Part shown: positions 24,671 through 35,965 of the stretch, piece after piece
Numbering within the stretch: position 1 is the stretch's first letter
Layout: each line of letters starts with the position of its first letter
Assembly: GCA_038030265.1 (NCBI GenBank)
Contig: CM075942.1
Coordinates: 17,504,029 to 17,568,028, forward strand
Direction of reading: 5' to 3'
Source of the DNA: Corythucha ciliata
Lineage: Eukaryota > Arthropoda > Insecta > Hemiptera > Tingidae
DNA: 64,000 nt
Program-made: the position numbers and the translations under genes
The notes under the pieces: generated by a model
Database searches by the model: none
What the model saw: the letters and a program-made list of their open reading frames with translations, nothing else
What the model was told of the DNA's origin: nothing

Positions 24671-25060
24671 ATTGATGACCCCGACGTGATGCAAGTTGCA
24701 GCAAGGCCGGAGGTGGCATCGAATAAACGGATGTTGCGACAATCTGGAAGAAGAGAAAAGTGTGCGAGGAAGTCGGTTCCGATAATGGGAACTTGCGTCA
24801 GCAATGACGAAGTTCAAGGAGAAATCCCGACGAAGATTGAAATCCGGGCGAAGACAAATAGTGCCGTATGTTGAAATGTTCGTGTTGTTGGCGGCGAGAA
24901 GTTGGAGATCAACGCGATGTCGTTTTCCAAGAAGAAGACGGAGAGGGAATCAACAAACAACACAAATCGGAGCCTGTGTCGAGGAGGAATCTAGGTGCTT
25001 GGTGAGAGGTGGTCGAGGATGAACAAGCGGCGTCCTTGTTTGGGGCGGACGGTCGCCGCT
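24671..25060 (-). pseudogene. Gypsy aspartic protease remnant (inverted)
   Basis: Reading the minus strand from about 25050 to 24671 gives a retroviral-type aspartic protease. An RRLFILD-like start is followed, after one frameshift, by the active-site motif DTGSD (the DTG codons are at 24980-24972). Next comes a LAANN...YG segment, and then, after a second frameshift near 24810, the GTDFL motif and a DATSG segment. The protease normally works as a dimer that cleaves the polyprotein. The catalytic triplet is present, but the two frame breaks disable the gene. It lies opposite in strand to the reverse transcriptase of the same element. Confidence 0.75.
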
Positions 25061-25145
25061 ACTGTCGACTGCCCTGAGAGTTTATCGTTGGATAGGAGCA
25101 CGGAGAAGTGCACTGCGCGGCACGATTTCCCCAGCGGCGATGGTA

Positions 25146-25586
25146 TCAACATAATGACGGTGGTGAGTCGGAGGAGTTGCTGCGGGAAGGGGTGGAATGT
25201 CTGTGATGAGATCGTGGTTGACGCGCCGATGTTGATAGCGTTCGAGTCAGTGTGGCAAGTTGTTGAGTGGCAGTTTCGAGAAGGCGAGCAATTCCCGGGT
25301 CCGTGGTAGTAATCATATCGACAGGGGGAGGGTGCCTGTTGAAAGTGGGAAACACGGGTTGGAATTCGACGATATTTTCGGCAGTGACGGCTAGGCGTAT
25401 CATAAAATCCCTGTCAATCCCAATGACGTCCCCAAGACGGCTATCACAACGCCTTTCGGTCTCTATACGGTCTCGGTCTCTCATACTCATCAAGCCACAC
25501 AACGTGTGACCACGTTGAGGCAACAACGTGCTTGCAAGAGCCTGAGCTGCCTGCCTTACAATTACTACACTTGACTTTAGTAACAC
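25146..25586 (-). pseudogene. Gag-like open frame (inverted)
   Basis: An open frame of 146 codons on the minus strand. Its C-terminal half contains a DPGIARLLE segment followed by a leucine-rich stretch and a Ser/Arg/Pro-rich tail. I infer gag because it precedes the protease in the correct order on the same strand. No zinc knuckle is visible and gag sequences diverge quickly, so the call rests mainly on position. Confidence 0.4.
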
Positions 25587-25879
25587 TCAAACAATTTGCC
25601 TGGCTCGCTAGAACTCCTTCAACCTGGTAAGTCTTGTCAGGCGACGAAGAGCTCCTAACAATGCACGCGAGATGAACGCCTTCACAATCTTCACGATCTG
25701 ATCAGACCGGCCGCCTTGAAATTTCTAGATTTATGAGTGCAATCGCACGCTTCAAAAATTTCGTCAATTCTCAGCATTTTCGCGAAAAAAAAGTAAGAAT
25801 AAATAAGCAAAACCGCACTAAAATAACAAAACTGAACTCAAGCTCCCTTGTAATCAAGAGGTTTGTTTACTCGCCACCA

Positions 25880-26660
25880 ATCCCTATAATGATGACATTC
25901 TTGTTTTCTACTGAGACGCCGACGAACATAATACGCAATACGCATCTTCACGCCGTTTTCAAACGTCTGAACGAACATGGACTCTTCATCAATGCCAACA
26001 AATGCATTCTCGGCTCATCAAAAGTCACTTTCTTGGGAAATGAGGTCACCCCGGAAGGCTCAACCCCCCCCCCCCGTCGCGATTGTATCGCGGCGCTTCA
26101 AAATTTCGAACGCCCGACAACAGCTCAAGTTCTTCGCCGTTTCGTCGGGATGATAAATTTCTACCATCGTTTTCTCTCGTCTGCAGCACAACTTCAAGCG
26201 CCCCTTCACTCCGCTCTTGCCGGTCTCCGCGGTAAACAACCAATAGTTTGGACCCCGGAACTCGAGCAAGCTTTCCAGTCGTGCAAAGAACATCTCGCAA
26301 CAGCAACCTTTCTCACTTATCCTGACCCCAAAGCTCAACTCGGGCTCTTCACTGATGCCTCTCAAGCTGCCATCGGGGCATATCTTCAACAACGCGTGTG
26401 AACGAGTGGCAGCCCCTCGCATTTTTCTCCCAAAAACTGACTCCACGCCAACAGCAGTGGCCAGCTTTTCATCGAGAACTTCATGCAGTCTACGCTGCTA
26501 TACAACACTTTCGTCATACCCTCGAAGCCCAAACTTTCACTGTCTACACGGATCACAAGCCTCTCACGTTCACCTTTCTTCAACGCAAGGAAAAGATGCC
26601 CCCAATACAACTTAAACAGCTCTCGTTTGTTCCCCAGTTCACGACCGACATTCAAAACAT
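25880..26660 (+). pseudogene. Gypsy reverse transcriptase C-terminus and RNase H remnant
   Basis: The open frame 25733-26401 continues in a second frame (from 26398). The catalytic YNDD box is at 25885-25896, but in a different frame from what follows. The downstream part includes a FLGNEV motif, the thumb segment ending FYHRFL, and the RNase H residues TDAS, REL and YTDHKPL. Reverse transcriptase fingers and palm upstream of YNDD are absent. The first 45 codons of the frame (25733-25870) do not resemble retroelement protein. The break near 26398 is a frameshift inside RNase H. Confidence 0.85.
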
Positions 26661-27362
26661 CAGAGGCAGTCTAACTGTGATCGACAGATTCACGCGTTTG
26701 CCCGAAGTTTGGCCTCTCGAAGACATCACCACATCCGCCGCCGCAAATGCTCTCGTCAACTGTTGGTTTTCCCGATTCGGCACACCGTCCAGAATTACGA
26801 CTGACCAGGGCGGGCAGTTCGAATCCGCGTTATTCCGATCTCTCGCATCAACATTCGGTTTCGAACGCTTCTGGACCACTAGTTATCATCCCTGCAGTCG
26901 GAACTTTTCATCACCATTTGAAAGCGTCACTCATATGTCACCCGACTGTGAACTGGCTACAATCTCTACCACTCGTCCTTCTCGGAATCTGCAGTGCCTT
27001 TCGTGAAGAACTTAACACGTCCCCAGCCGAACTAGTCTACGGTGAACCTCTGTGTCTTCTTGGCGAATTAATTGAATTACCCGTCCAGAAACAGTTCATC
27101 ACTGACCCCAAAAACCTAGTTGACTGTTTACGTCGTCAAATGTCCGAATTACGGCCAGTCCCCCCCGGCAATCACTCGATGAAGTAGCCCTTCGTATTTC
27201 AAGAATTGTCGTCATGCACACATGTTTTTCTACGCGACGACACCAAACGCCGCTCTTTACTACCCCCCTACACTGGTCCGATGACAAAACTATCTCCGTC
27301 AACGAAAAGTCGCTCAAAGTCAGCGTCGATCGGGTTAAACCAGCCTATTTCACATCGTCGTG
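26660..27362 (+). pseudogene. Gypsy integrase remnant
   Basis: A jump at about 26668 joins the end of RNase H directly to the integrase core at VIDRFTRLPE. The zinc-binding domain and the first catalytic aspartate are deleted. The second catalytic position is present in TDQGGQFES (about 26802). A small deletion and frame change near 26890-26906 removes the region that should carry the catalytic glutamate. The C-terminal part runs through SPAELVYGEPL to VSVDRVKPAYF in two further frames. It cannot be active. Confidence 0.85.
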
Positions 27363-27464
27363 ACATTAGAACTTTCCAATAAGCCGGTAGTTGTCAAGGA
27401 ACTAACACAGACAACTCGCCGAGTACATTTCGTACTTCCCGGGCTTCCAGTCTCCCCAGGGGGC

Positions 27465-27595
27465 TGATGCGGGGGCCCCCATCTACTAATTTTATTATTT
27501 TTATGTTCCGACACATGGTAAAAAATAAAGAGTTCGGTTTTATCGGTTCAATCAAGAATCGTAATTACTTAAATAAGAGATCGTAAAATTTCCCC
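27465..27595 (+). repeat. Right LTR-like direct repeat
   Basis: Partner of 24542-24670. It is preceded by a short purine run (AGGGGGC at about 27458) that may be the polypurine tract. It begins TGATGCGGGGGCCCCC and ends TTTCCCCG. Confidence 0.75.
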
Positions 27596-27599
27596 GGAG

Positions 27600-27920
27600 G
27601 TGTGTCCAAGAGGTGCACATAACAAAGTAGGTGGTATCCTCTTTTTCGACTTAAAGGCAAGTCTGGGAGTTCCACCTCCGGAAAACCCCTATAGCTGGGC
27701 AAACAGGTGCTCGAGTTTTAACCCCTTGGCAGGCCGTCCTGCCGTAAACTGAGTCAGGCCGTCCTATACTCTGTGCTATACTGTAGCCCAACGGCCGTGC
27801 AAAGCGGTTCCTCAGCTGTCTCCCACTCATCGTCTCCAAAGTAGATCTGCCTTGGCCGGAAGGTCACTCATACTGAGACCGAGCAATGCTGGCTCCTTGT
27901 CCACCACACAATCGTCAACT
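27600..27920. other. Gene-free stretch
   Basis: GC-richer than its surroundings, with CAGGCCGTCCT occurring twice (about 27730 and 27763). No gene recognised. Confidence 0.4.
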
Positions 27921-28380
27921 CCACTGAAACCTGCCATTCTAAATTGTAACTGTAAATTTCATGAATATTCACACCCAACACCGCAATTTCACGAATATTG
28001 CGCCTAGAAACTTCCGATTTCGCGGATATGTAGCTCAAAGATGTTGCAATTTTGTGGCTTTGTCGGGCATGACCGTTGTTCGACCGGTATCCTGCGGTCA
28101 CTATGACAAAAAAAAAAAAACGTAACTTGCGATTTCGCAAAAATATTGACCCGCCAAAAACCAGAACCAACCAGAAATTCCACTAATATTTAAAACCAGA
28201 AATTTGCAATTTCTGAGACTTTCAGCTAAAGTATTGATGTAATTGTTAGCCATGTTTGCAGGCTTTGAGTAACGTCGGGGCCGGACTAGTCCGGGATCCA
28301 AAAAAAGGCCCAAAACTTGCAGTTTTGGGAAAATGACCATGAACGTGAAATTTTTAGAATATTTAGACAAGATTCTTTTA
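27920..28380 (+). repeat. Minisatellite family 3
   Basis: Units with AACTTGCGATTTCGC-like and GAATATTTAAAACC-like blocks at about 30-base spacing, interrupted by an A run at about 28108-28119. Confidence 0.7.
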
Positions 28381-30490
28381 ATTTCTCACGTATTTATGCG
28401 CAATTGATGTGATGCCACGTGGCTTTTCACCAAGCGTTAGGCGCTTTTTGGGCCGCGGTTCCTTCTTCCCTTCCCACTACATGGATTTAGCACTGCCGCA
28501 GGTTAAAATTACTCAAATTTTCAAACAGTTTTTTTCCGTCGTGAACCTTTTTATCACAGCAAATTATGCACTTTTTTAAAGATTGCCATAAAACGGTATT
28601 ATCCGGTGAAAGTATTATTTTTCTTTCCTTATCTCTCCGAAGCAAAACCACTTTCGCAGATGTAATAAACTTAAATGTTGTCCCCATCCCTTCTCTATCA
28701 CCATCACCGTCTTCTGCGATCTTTTATTTTTAATAATATTCTCAACTTCCGTAATTTCATTTTAAACAAACCCTCCGCGCCCTACAGCTTCACTCAATTA
28801 TACCACTCCACACCCTGGGATGGTCGTCTTAAACTCTCACCCATCGATTTTCTATCCACGATGATGATTTTTTGTCTTCTTCTTCTTCTTCTCGGGCCTG
28901 CTTCTTATAGTTCCGCTAACCAAATTTGCACGACCAAATCGTGAAGAGTTCGCGGTGTCAGGGGACGTAAGGTAGGGGGTATATCTTCCTTGGCAAGGTG
29001 ACATTAAGCACCCGAAGCTTCACCTTTTATGGGACGCTGGTCGTTTATTCTTTATAATAGCTTTTTAAATGATATTTAATCTCTTCTGTCTATATGCGTT
29101 TTAGCCCTAGCCCTAACCATTATTTTGTTCTTTTTTTTTCTTCGTTCACGGGTAGAAAATTGGCTCGTTATTCAATTTGTATGGTATCAAAAGGAAAGGA
29201 AAGGGGATTCATTGAATAGCTTGTTGACTTGTGTGGTGGCGGTGGGGGAGAATGAATTTAATTTATATCGTGATATTTACGTCGGCTCGTTGCTTATGAT
29301 AAAGAAATAAGTGAAATTAGTTCTGACCCATCCCACGTCCCGTCATTACTTCTTCAGTGCCCAAAATTTTGATGATCCTTCCATAAAACGTAACATTTTG
29401 AGACCCGTACACGTCTACCTCTCAACGACCCGGCCACTGTGTCAAAAAAAGTGCTATGTGTAACTAACAACGAGATAAGTTAGGCTTTCACCTTCACGAC
29501 TCATTTGGTCTTGAAGGATTAGCCTAGCCTTTCGACTGTCAATTTCAGCCTGTAGATTTATTGGGAAAGGCAAGAAAGCCTGATGCACCTCTTTACATTG
29601 GTTGTTTCTTGACTTTATAAATCGCATTTTTTTCAAAACAAAAACATAAAAAATTGAATCTTAAAATCTTTCTCTCCTTTGAAGTTCACTTTTATTAATA
29701 GAGCTATCAAGATTTAACGTTTTATGTTCTTCTGAGCTTCGTTGGCGGAACGTAACGCTAAAATATTTCAACAGAAAATATAAATAATGCACTACTCTCT
29801 CAAATAAATAAAGCTATCGCTTTTTTTAAGAAAGTAAGAAGTAGCGTTGGATTGCGGGTCAACCGAAGAAAGAAATAATAATAATAAATAATAATAAATA
29901 TGAGAGGAATTGAACTTGAAGAATCGATTTCCATGAAGTCGTGAATCATTGCATTATTGAGATCGTGCTTTTATTTATATTAGTATATTTATAGCTAAGA
30001 ATAGATCGGAAATCCGCTACTTTTCTGACCTTTTGAAATGTGAGTGTATACGCGATAAATAAATAATGGTACCATCTCCGATTTAGTGCTTTATTTTAGC
30101 TGCACTATTGATTTGTTATCAAACCTTTAATATGAGAGCAATAGCTGTGCGTGGGCCCACTAAAATTTAACCGAAAAAAGCACCTACGTTAGTACGAGGG
30201 CATAATATCAAGTACCGGGAAAACTGCACAATGACATCGTCAATTTACCCCTTCAAACTGTATAATTACCATTATACAACAGAACATTGTGTCCTTACGG
30301 GGGAGTTGCGCGGGTGATTCCTCGACCCCCTCCAGTCATCCCTCGTCCACTACTCGGTATACACTTTCTCGCCTTATTTATGCACCAATCCTGGTTTTTA
30401 AGGACTCGTTTTAATCTTCAGGAAATTCCGCATAATGCAGTAGTTTTCTTTTTTTCAAATTTCATCCCAGAAGTTATTTTAAATTCGCCT
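28380..30490. other. Gene-free stretch
   Basis: AT-rich DNA with an AATA/AAT microsatellite at about 29875-29900. No recognisable gene. Confidence 0.4.
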
Positions 30491-30960
30491 TGAACTTTTA
30501 CCTTGTAATTTCACGGTCTTTTTTCGACATATTTGAAAAAATAGTTATTTTTGGGTGGGAAACCAGCGAAATTAGGACAACATAATTTTACTTTTGAACG
30601 TTATCGGCGATAGGACACTTAATAAACAAATTTTATGGCAAAAAGGCAACTGTACTGCAATATTGGAACCAAGTCGTAATGCTTCCACATTTGGAGATGA
30701 AAATCTGTAAAATTGCGAGTTTTGGGTTTGAATATTGTATGAATTGCTCGTTCATGGCTCAAAATTTACCGTAAATTGTGAGTTTCCCCTCACACCACCA
30801 GGCAGGGGAACCCGCGCTAGTATCAGCTACGCATGTAACATTTTGGAGCTACGTATTCGCAAAATTGGAAGTTTCCTGGCTGAACATTGACAAAATCTCT
30901 AGTTTCTGATCTTTATGATCGTGAAATTACAACTCGATGGTCTTCACGGCATTATTTTCA
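30490..30960 (-). repeat. Minisatellite family 3, reverse orientation
   Basis: Units read AAATTGCGAGTTTTGGGTTT, the complement of the family 3 core seen at 4760 and 27920. Confidence 0.7.
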
Positions 30961-31129
30961 GTAATTTGTTCATGCGGTACCTGAAAAGCGACCAAATCTA
31001 ATTTCACGGTGTTCCTATAAATATAAGGCTTTGCACCGTGACTGTCGGTTGGAAGAGAGTGGACCGAGAAAAACCTATCAAAAAAAGGCGCCCGTAAGCC
31101 GAGTCTAGGAGACAACTTTCCCCCTAGGG

Positions 31130-31220
31130 CAGGGGTGGCCGACCCAGGGCCCGCGCCGGCCAAGAAGTGGCCCGCTAAGCCTTTTACAAAAGCCCGCCCA
31201 TGGCCTACAGCGGTAAATTA
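31130..31220 (+). mobile_element. Solitary hAT-like terminus
   Basis: CAGGGGTGGCCGACCCAGGG followed by GC-rich CCCGCGCCGG and later AGCCCGCCCATGG. This matches the usual style of hAT ends. No matching terminus or 8-bp duplication was found. Family 1 minisatellite begins about 100 bp downstream. Confidence 0.45.
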
Positions 31221-31309
31221 TCATTTTTAATGTCGCACTTCCTCGTGGGCGGCTAAAATTGAGAAGGTGCACTTCTGTCCTGCTATTTGGGTAAATAAGC
31301 GGATACAAG

Positions 31310-32478
31310 TTTGGAAAATGCTAATATTCGCGCCCACTTAATCCAGACTAAAATTGACAATAACGCTAATTTGAGACTGAAATTGAGATGAAAGGCTAAT
31401 TTACGGCTAAAAATATTGAGAAAAAATTCAGATTCATGGACAGAAGTGACAAAAAGTGATAATCGCGGCTAAAATAAAGAAAATACATAGCTAATTCGTG
31501 GGGAAAAATTTTACGTCACGGCTAAAATTGAGAAAAAGCACTAAAATCGCTGATGAAGTGTATAAAAACAACAAAAAACAGTAATACGTGGTTAAAATTA
31601 TTACGAGACACATCGAAATTCACTGAAATTTTCGAGATAAAGTGCTAATTTGCGTGTAAAATCAAGAAAACATAAATTCTCGGCTTATTCAGAATTCAAG
31701 TTCGTGGCTCGATTTGAGAAAACTGGCTAAAAGTGGGAAAGAAAAACGCTTATTCACTGGGAAAATTAAGAAAAAGTGCTAATTCACGGATGAAATTGGG
31801 TAAAATCTCTCATTAGCAGCTAAAATCACGAATTCACACAGCTAAAGTGGAGAAACTCGCTGATTCCCAGCTAAAATGGTGAAAAATCGTTTATTCACCG
31901 ATAAAATTGAAAAGAATTCACAGTTAAGATGGAGAAAATGTCAATTCGCGGCTTCTGAAGCCGCATGGCTGACAGTGAATAAAATATAGTTAATTACGGC
32001 TAAAGCCCAGTTCACACTATGCAATGTTTGAAGCTTAATTGCATGCTGGATTTTCAAAAACATCCGGTCACTACCACGGAACATGTGTTTTTAAAAAACC
32101 AGCAGGCAATATAACTTCAAACATTGCATCGTGTGAACAGGGCTTAAATGAATCAATAAAACATTTACAGCTCGCTAGAAGGCTAAAATTAGGTGAATCG
32201 CTAATTTACGCTAATAGAAGTGAATTGAGTAAAAGGCAAGGTCCGGAGGCAACTTCGTGGCTAAAATTAAAAAATAGTGCTAATTCACGGCCAAAATTAC
32301 TCATTAGCTGCTAAAATCAGGAAAACACAAATCCATTGCAAGAAAAATCATATGTTCGTAGGTAAAATGGAGACAAATAGCAAATTCCTGGCAAAAATGG
32401 AGACAAATCGCTAATCTGAGAAGAAGTGAAATTGAGATGAAGGGATGAAGTGGGGGAAAAAATGCTAATTCGTGGCTC
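31310..32478 (+). repeat. Minisatellite family 1, ~30-bp units, interrupted by a MITE
   Basis: Repeated GCTAATTCACGGCTAAAATT and GAGAAAAA blocks over about 1 kb. The hairpin element at 32004-32143 sits in the middle, and units of the same orientation resume on its right side. This shows the MITE inserted after the array formed. Confidence 0.8.
32004..32143. mobile_element. Palindromic MITE (GCCCTGTTCACACG family), copy B
   Basis: Begins AGCCCAGTTCACACTATGCA and ends in the near-complement GCATCGTGTGAACAGGGCT. It is flanked by TAA on both sides. The middle word CATCCGGTCACTAC is shared with copy A at 12532. Terminal form and TWA duplication suggest Harbinger-type mobilisation. Confidence 0.8.
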
Positions 32479-32481
32479 CTG

Positions 32482-32599
32482 CCCCCCTATTCTGTAACTC
32501 GTAACGCGCGCGTTAGCAAAATTTCTCAGCTGATTACTTTCAATTATTCACCTTGTTTATTTCGCTAACGCACGCGTTAAGAGTTACAGAATAGGGGGG
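32482..32599. mobile_element. 118-bp GC-ended palindromic element, CTG flanks
   Basis: Starts CCCCCCTATTCTGTAACTCG and ends in the near-complement GAGTTACAGAATAGGGGGG, with an inner GCGCGCGTTAGC/GCTAACGCACGCG stem. CTG lies immediately on each side (32479-32481 and 32600-32602), consistent with a 3-bp target duplication. Confidence 0.75.
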
Positions 32600-32602
32600 C
32601 TG

Positions 32603-33743
32603 GGGGCCTGTTCTGTAAAGTTAACAACAGTTGAAAACAACACTTGATAGCAACAGTCAATAGTGATGACGTCACCTTGAGATGTTCTGTAAGAAAACAA
32701 CACTACTTGAAATGTCGTTACACGTCATGAGTTAGGATTTGGTGTTGGTATCAAAACAGCACCTCGGGGCTGTTGTTAATGACACCGGCAGTTGATAAGA
32801 AGGAAGGATTACTCAATCTGTGTACTTTTTTGAGTTTACTTCTTGAATTAAGTGTTGACTTCATTTTCCATCATTGTCATTTGATGCCGCTAGCTGTAAC
32901 AGAGGGTAGCATTGTGTTTTGTACAGGCTGGGGGCCTATTCTCTAACTCCGAAGCAATAACTTTTTCGCAGTCATATGTTTATTTCATTAAGTTTCTTCA
33001 AACAAATGAATGAAATAGACACATGGCTGGCGAAAAAAATATTGCTTGTTGTTAGAGAATAGGCCCCCTGGACGTGGAAAAGGGCCCCTAAACTCAGATG
33101 TTACCGCCTCCCACAACTTTTTCGTAACCGCTGTGGATTGAGTGCCGATAGTGACACATCCGCGTATTTCCGTGATATTATTGGAAAATTCTCGTTCTGT
33201 GACAAACCAGAGACGTAAATGGCTGATGGCAAGGGAAACTCGTGATCTAGGGGCCCGTCCCAACGAACAAGGACCTCGGGGATACGGTCAACAAAACTAA
33301 AGGGCCTAGCCTCCTCGTATGGCGACTTTATTATCTGAAGGAAAAAGGAAAATAATGTCTTCTCAAGCAAGCTCACACGGTAAGTTGCTTATTTTTTACG
33401 TCTATCCATACCTAGTTGGATTGCCTTTTTTTCTCGAATTCGCAGGATGAATGCCCAGAGATTGCGGTTCTCCAATTGCTATTATTTTCGTCCTTATGTA
33501 GCACTGAGACTTCTTCAGTCATAGCTGACAGATCTGGACACAAACATATTCGAAAGAAGTCCGATTGATGTGGTTCATTGTATCCAAATAAATTCATTAT
33601 TGTTTATGGAAGTTTGTTCTTACAGAACACCAACACGCAAAACGATCTCGACATGTAGAAAACGACAGTTTATAACAACTCCACAATCGACTGTCGCTAT
33701 CAACTGTCGTTTTGACTGTTGCTAACTTTACAGAACAAGCCCC
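32603..33743. mobile_element. 1,141-bp non-autonomous element, CTG flanks
   Basis: The terminal inverted repeat GGGGCCTGTTCTGTAAAGTT is matched at the right end by AACTTTACAGAACAAGCCCC. The inner CAACAGT/GATAGC words are also mirrored. CTG borders both ends (32600-32602 and 33744-33746). It has no transposase frame and contains the nested element 32931-33067. It directly abuts the 118-bp element on its left, sharing the CTG. Confidence 0.75.
32931..33067. mobile_element. 137-bp palindromic MITE nested in the larger element
   Basis: Begins GGGGCCTATTCTCTAACTCC and ends GTTAGAGAATAGGCCCC, with CTG on both sides (32928-32930 and 33068-33070). The core GAATGAAATAGA is shared with the truncated copy at 10281. 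Confidence 0.8.
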
Positions 33744-33746
33744 CTG

Positions 33747-34065
33747 AAGTCGACCTTCTGCATGGAGCGACCAGTGCTGGTGAAAGATTCGCCTGGCGAC
33801 TCCAGATGTCTAAGGCCGGCCGGCTCTGTAATGAGCTGCCACAGGGCACATTTTTGTGCAAATGGAAAACGCTATTTTACTATCACTATATAATGTTATT
33901 GATGTTATTGAATAGGCCCCCAGTGCGTTTTATTCAGAGCGTCTCGGCCATTTGCTAAAAGAACAGTGCTGTGCTTGGCGGTGGGGGTGGGGCGAGGATG
34001 GGTTGCCCGCCTGAGTTCTTACAACCAGGTTTATGGCCCACGAGCAAAAAGAGATTGCAGAATCC
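33747..34065. other. Gene-free stretch with a possible MITE end
   Basis: GAATAGGCCCC followed by CAG at about 33912-33925 looks like the right end of another member of the GC-ended family. Its left end was not found. No gene. Confidence 0.4.
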
Positions 34066-34069
34066 AAAT

Positions 34070-34593
34070 TGGATTCTACAATTACTAAAACCCACGATAT
34101 TGGTTTCTTGAATAACCGATGTTTTCATAGAGTAAGTTCCTAGTAGGTAAATACCTCAACCTGTTAACTTGGAGTTTTCAACGGCTAAACTTACGCAAAC
34201 GGGTTTCTTGAATAGTCTAGCCCGAAAAATTGATTTTTGAAAGAGCAGAACATGCGGCATTGGGTTTTTTTACAACTACCGTGCAAAATGTTTGTTTTTA
34301 GTGCAACTAAGCCCCGCGAAAGAGAGGTTTAAAAAGGCTAAATGTGAAAAAACATTGTTTTTGAGTGAGCTGAACCTGTGAAATTGATTTTTTAAATCGC
34401 TAAACCCTTGCAAACTTTGTTTTTTGAAGAGCCAAAAACTCAAAATTGTTTGTTTTTTTTTTAAATTAATAAATTGTGCGACATTTTTTTTAAAGAAGTA
34501 AACTACCCAAAACCATGAAATGGGAGTTTTGAGTGACACAATACCATCGTCTGTGTATTTCCTGCACTTTTTTGGGTCCACCACTCGAAATCA
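34070..34593 (+). repeat. Minisatellite family 2
   Basis: Diverged units with TTTTTGAGTGAG and GCCAAAA blocks. It directly borders the hAT-like insertion at 34602. Confidence 0.7.
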
Positions 34594-34601
34594 CCATAAA
34601 T

Positions 34602-35957
34602 CAGGGGCGGTTTTAGGCCTCCGCGACGGGGGTGGCGGTAAAATATTTTAACCCTCCCCTCCCGCCGCACTCATTCGATCCGCTTAATTTCTTTATTTTC
34701 TTATAAAAAACAATAGCCTGATAGCTCACTGTCTCTGTTTCCCAAAGCCTGGATTTAGTATTGCAGTGCCATATATCTGCTCAAGAATCTGGGTGAATTT
34801 GGTTTTATAGCGATTTGATTGAAACAAAAATCTTGGAATATGTCCCCAGAATCCAGAACATTCTACCAAACAACGTGGCATTTTGGCTCAATATCTGATC
34901 CAAAACAAATCCTGCGCGTTTGGCTCTTTCTAAAACTAAATATCGCCATTGAGTCTATTTTAAAACCAAGTTTTGACCTCTTAAAACCAAATTTCATGCA
35001 TTTAGCTTGTTCAAATCCAAATTTACGGGATTTTTGATCTCTCAACAAAAACATAATTCCGTTGGTTTCGTTCTTTCAAACCCCAATTTTACGGTCATTC
35101 GCTCTTCCAAAACTAAATCTTTTGGATTTGGCCCTTTCAAAACCAGATTTTTGCGATTTAAGATTTATGATGAACCAAATTTCATGGCATAAGCTATTCC
35201 TAAAATTTTGGTTAATGCGAAAACTAATTTGGCTCGTTCGAGAATCAAATGTCATGACTGGCCTTTTCAGACGACAATGTCACCAAGAAAATTCGCTCTT
35301 TCATAACCAATAGTCGTGATTTGGCTTCTTCAAACCGGAATGTATGCTGTTTCAAACACTAATTTCGGCTGTTTTCCCTCTTTCAAAAACAAAATATCGT
35401 GGCTTTCGCTCTTTGTAAAATCGGTTTCGCAGCATGGACTAATTCGAAAACTAGTTCATCTTTTTCAAAAACAAAATTTATGGATTTGGGTAACTCAAAA
35501 GCCAAATTTCGTTATTCTGAATATTACAAACGCCAGTTACGACGATTTACAAACGGAAAACCTCCGCATTCGTCTCCTTCAAATCCAAATTTCCGGCAAT
35601 TTTGCTTTCTTAAGCCCCAAATTCCGAGGTACATGCTCTTTAAACAGCCAAATTTCGTTCATCCATTCCATCTTCGCTCTTCCATAACCAAATGTCTCAG
35701 ATTTGGCTCCTTCAGAAGCCAATTTCATTAATTTGTCCGCAAATTGGTAGTACCAATTAAAATAAAAAAGTAAGTTATTTTCCGATTTCCTGTAGTCCTA
35801 GTATCTGGATATCTGATTTTCTTTCCCTCCTATTTGTATCTCTTAACTTTCCCTTCTCCTTTTCTTTTCATTCATCTCACGTTTCTTTGAGGGTGGCTGA
35901 GCTGACGGGGGTGGCGATCACCTCCATCGCTCCCCCCCCCCTATAAAACCGCCCCTG
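34602..35957 (+). mobile_element. 1,356-bp hAT-like non-autonomous element carrying minisatellite
   Basis: Terminal inverted repeats CAGGGGCGGTTTTAGG and CCTATAAAACCGCCCCTG. A perfect 8-bp duplication CCATAAAT lies at 34594-34601 and 35958-35965. A CAG...CTG end with an 8-bp duplication is the hallmark of hAT. It encodes no transposase. About 900 bp of its interior (34850-35740) is family 2 minisatellite in the opposite orientation to the array outside its left end. Open frames inside it are repeat by-products. Confidence 0.9.
34850..35740 (-). repeat. Minisatellite family 2 inside the hAT element
   Basis: About 30 units of TTCAAAACCAAATTTCG and GGATTTGGCTC-like blocks, the reverse complement of the array at 34070-34593. 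It lies wholly within the hAT termini. Confidence 0.8.
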
Positions 35958-35965
35958 CCATAAAT

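Larger units (their letters stand above)
24542..27595 (+). mobile_element. Decayed Ty3/gypsy LTR retrotransposon with internal inversion
   Basis: Two direct repeats of about 130 bp (24542-24670 and about 27465-27595) bracket retroelement sequence. Reverse transcriptase thumb, RNase H and integrase lie on the plus strand from about 25885 to 27360. Gag-like and protease sequence lies on the minus strand between 24671 and about 25725. The simplest reading is one element whose gag-protease part was inverted. It carries several frameshifts and deletions, the front part of reverse transcriptase is missing, and no envelope-like gene was seen. It cannot be functional. Confidence 0.8.

Noticed and set aside
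34819..35731. Overlapping Phe/Lys/Asn-rich open frames that could pass for small proteins
   Set aside because: They are translations of the family 2 minisatellite inside the hAT-like element. The peptide repeats follow the DNA unit and no domain is present.
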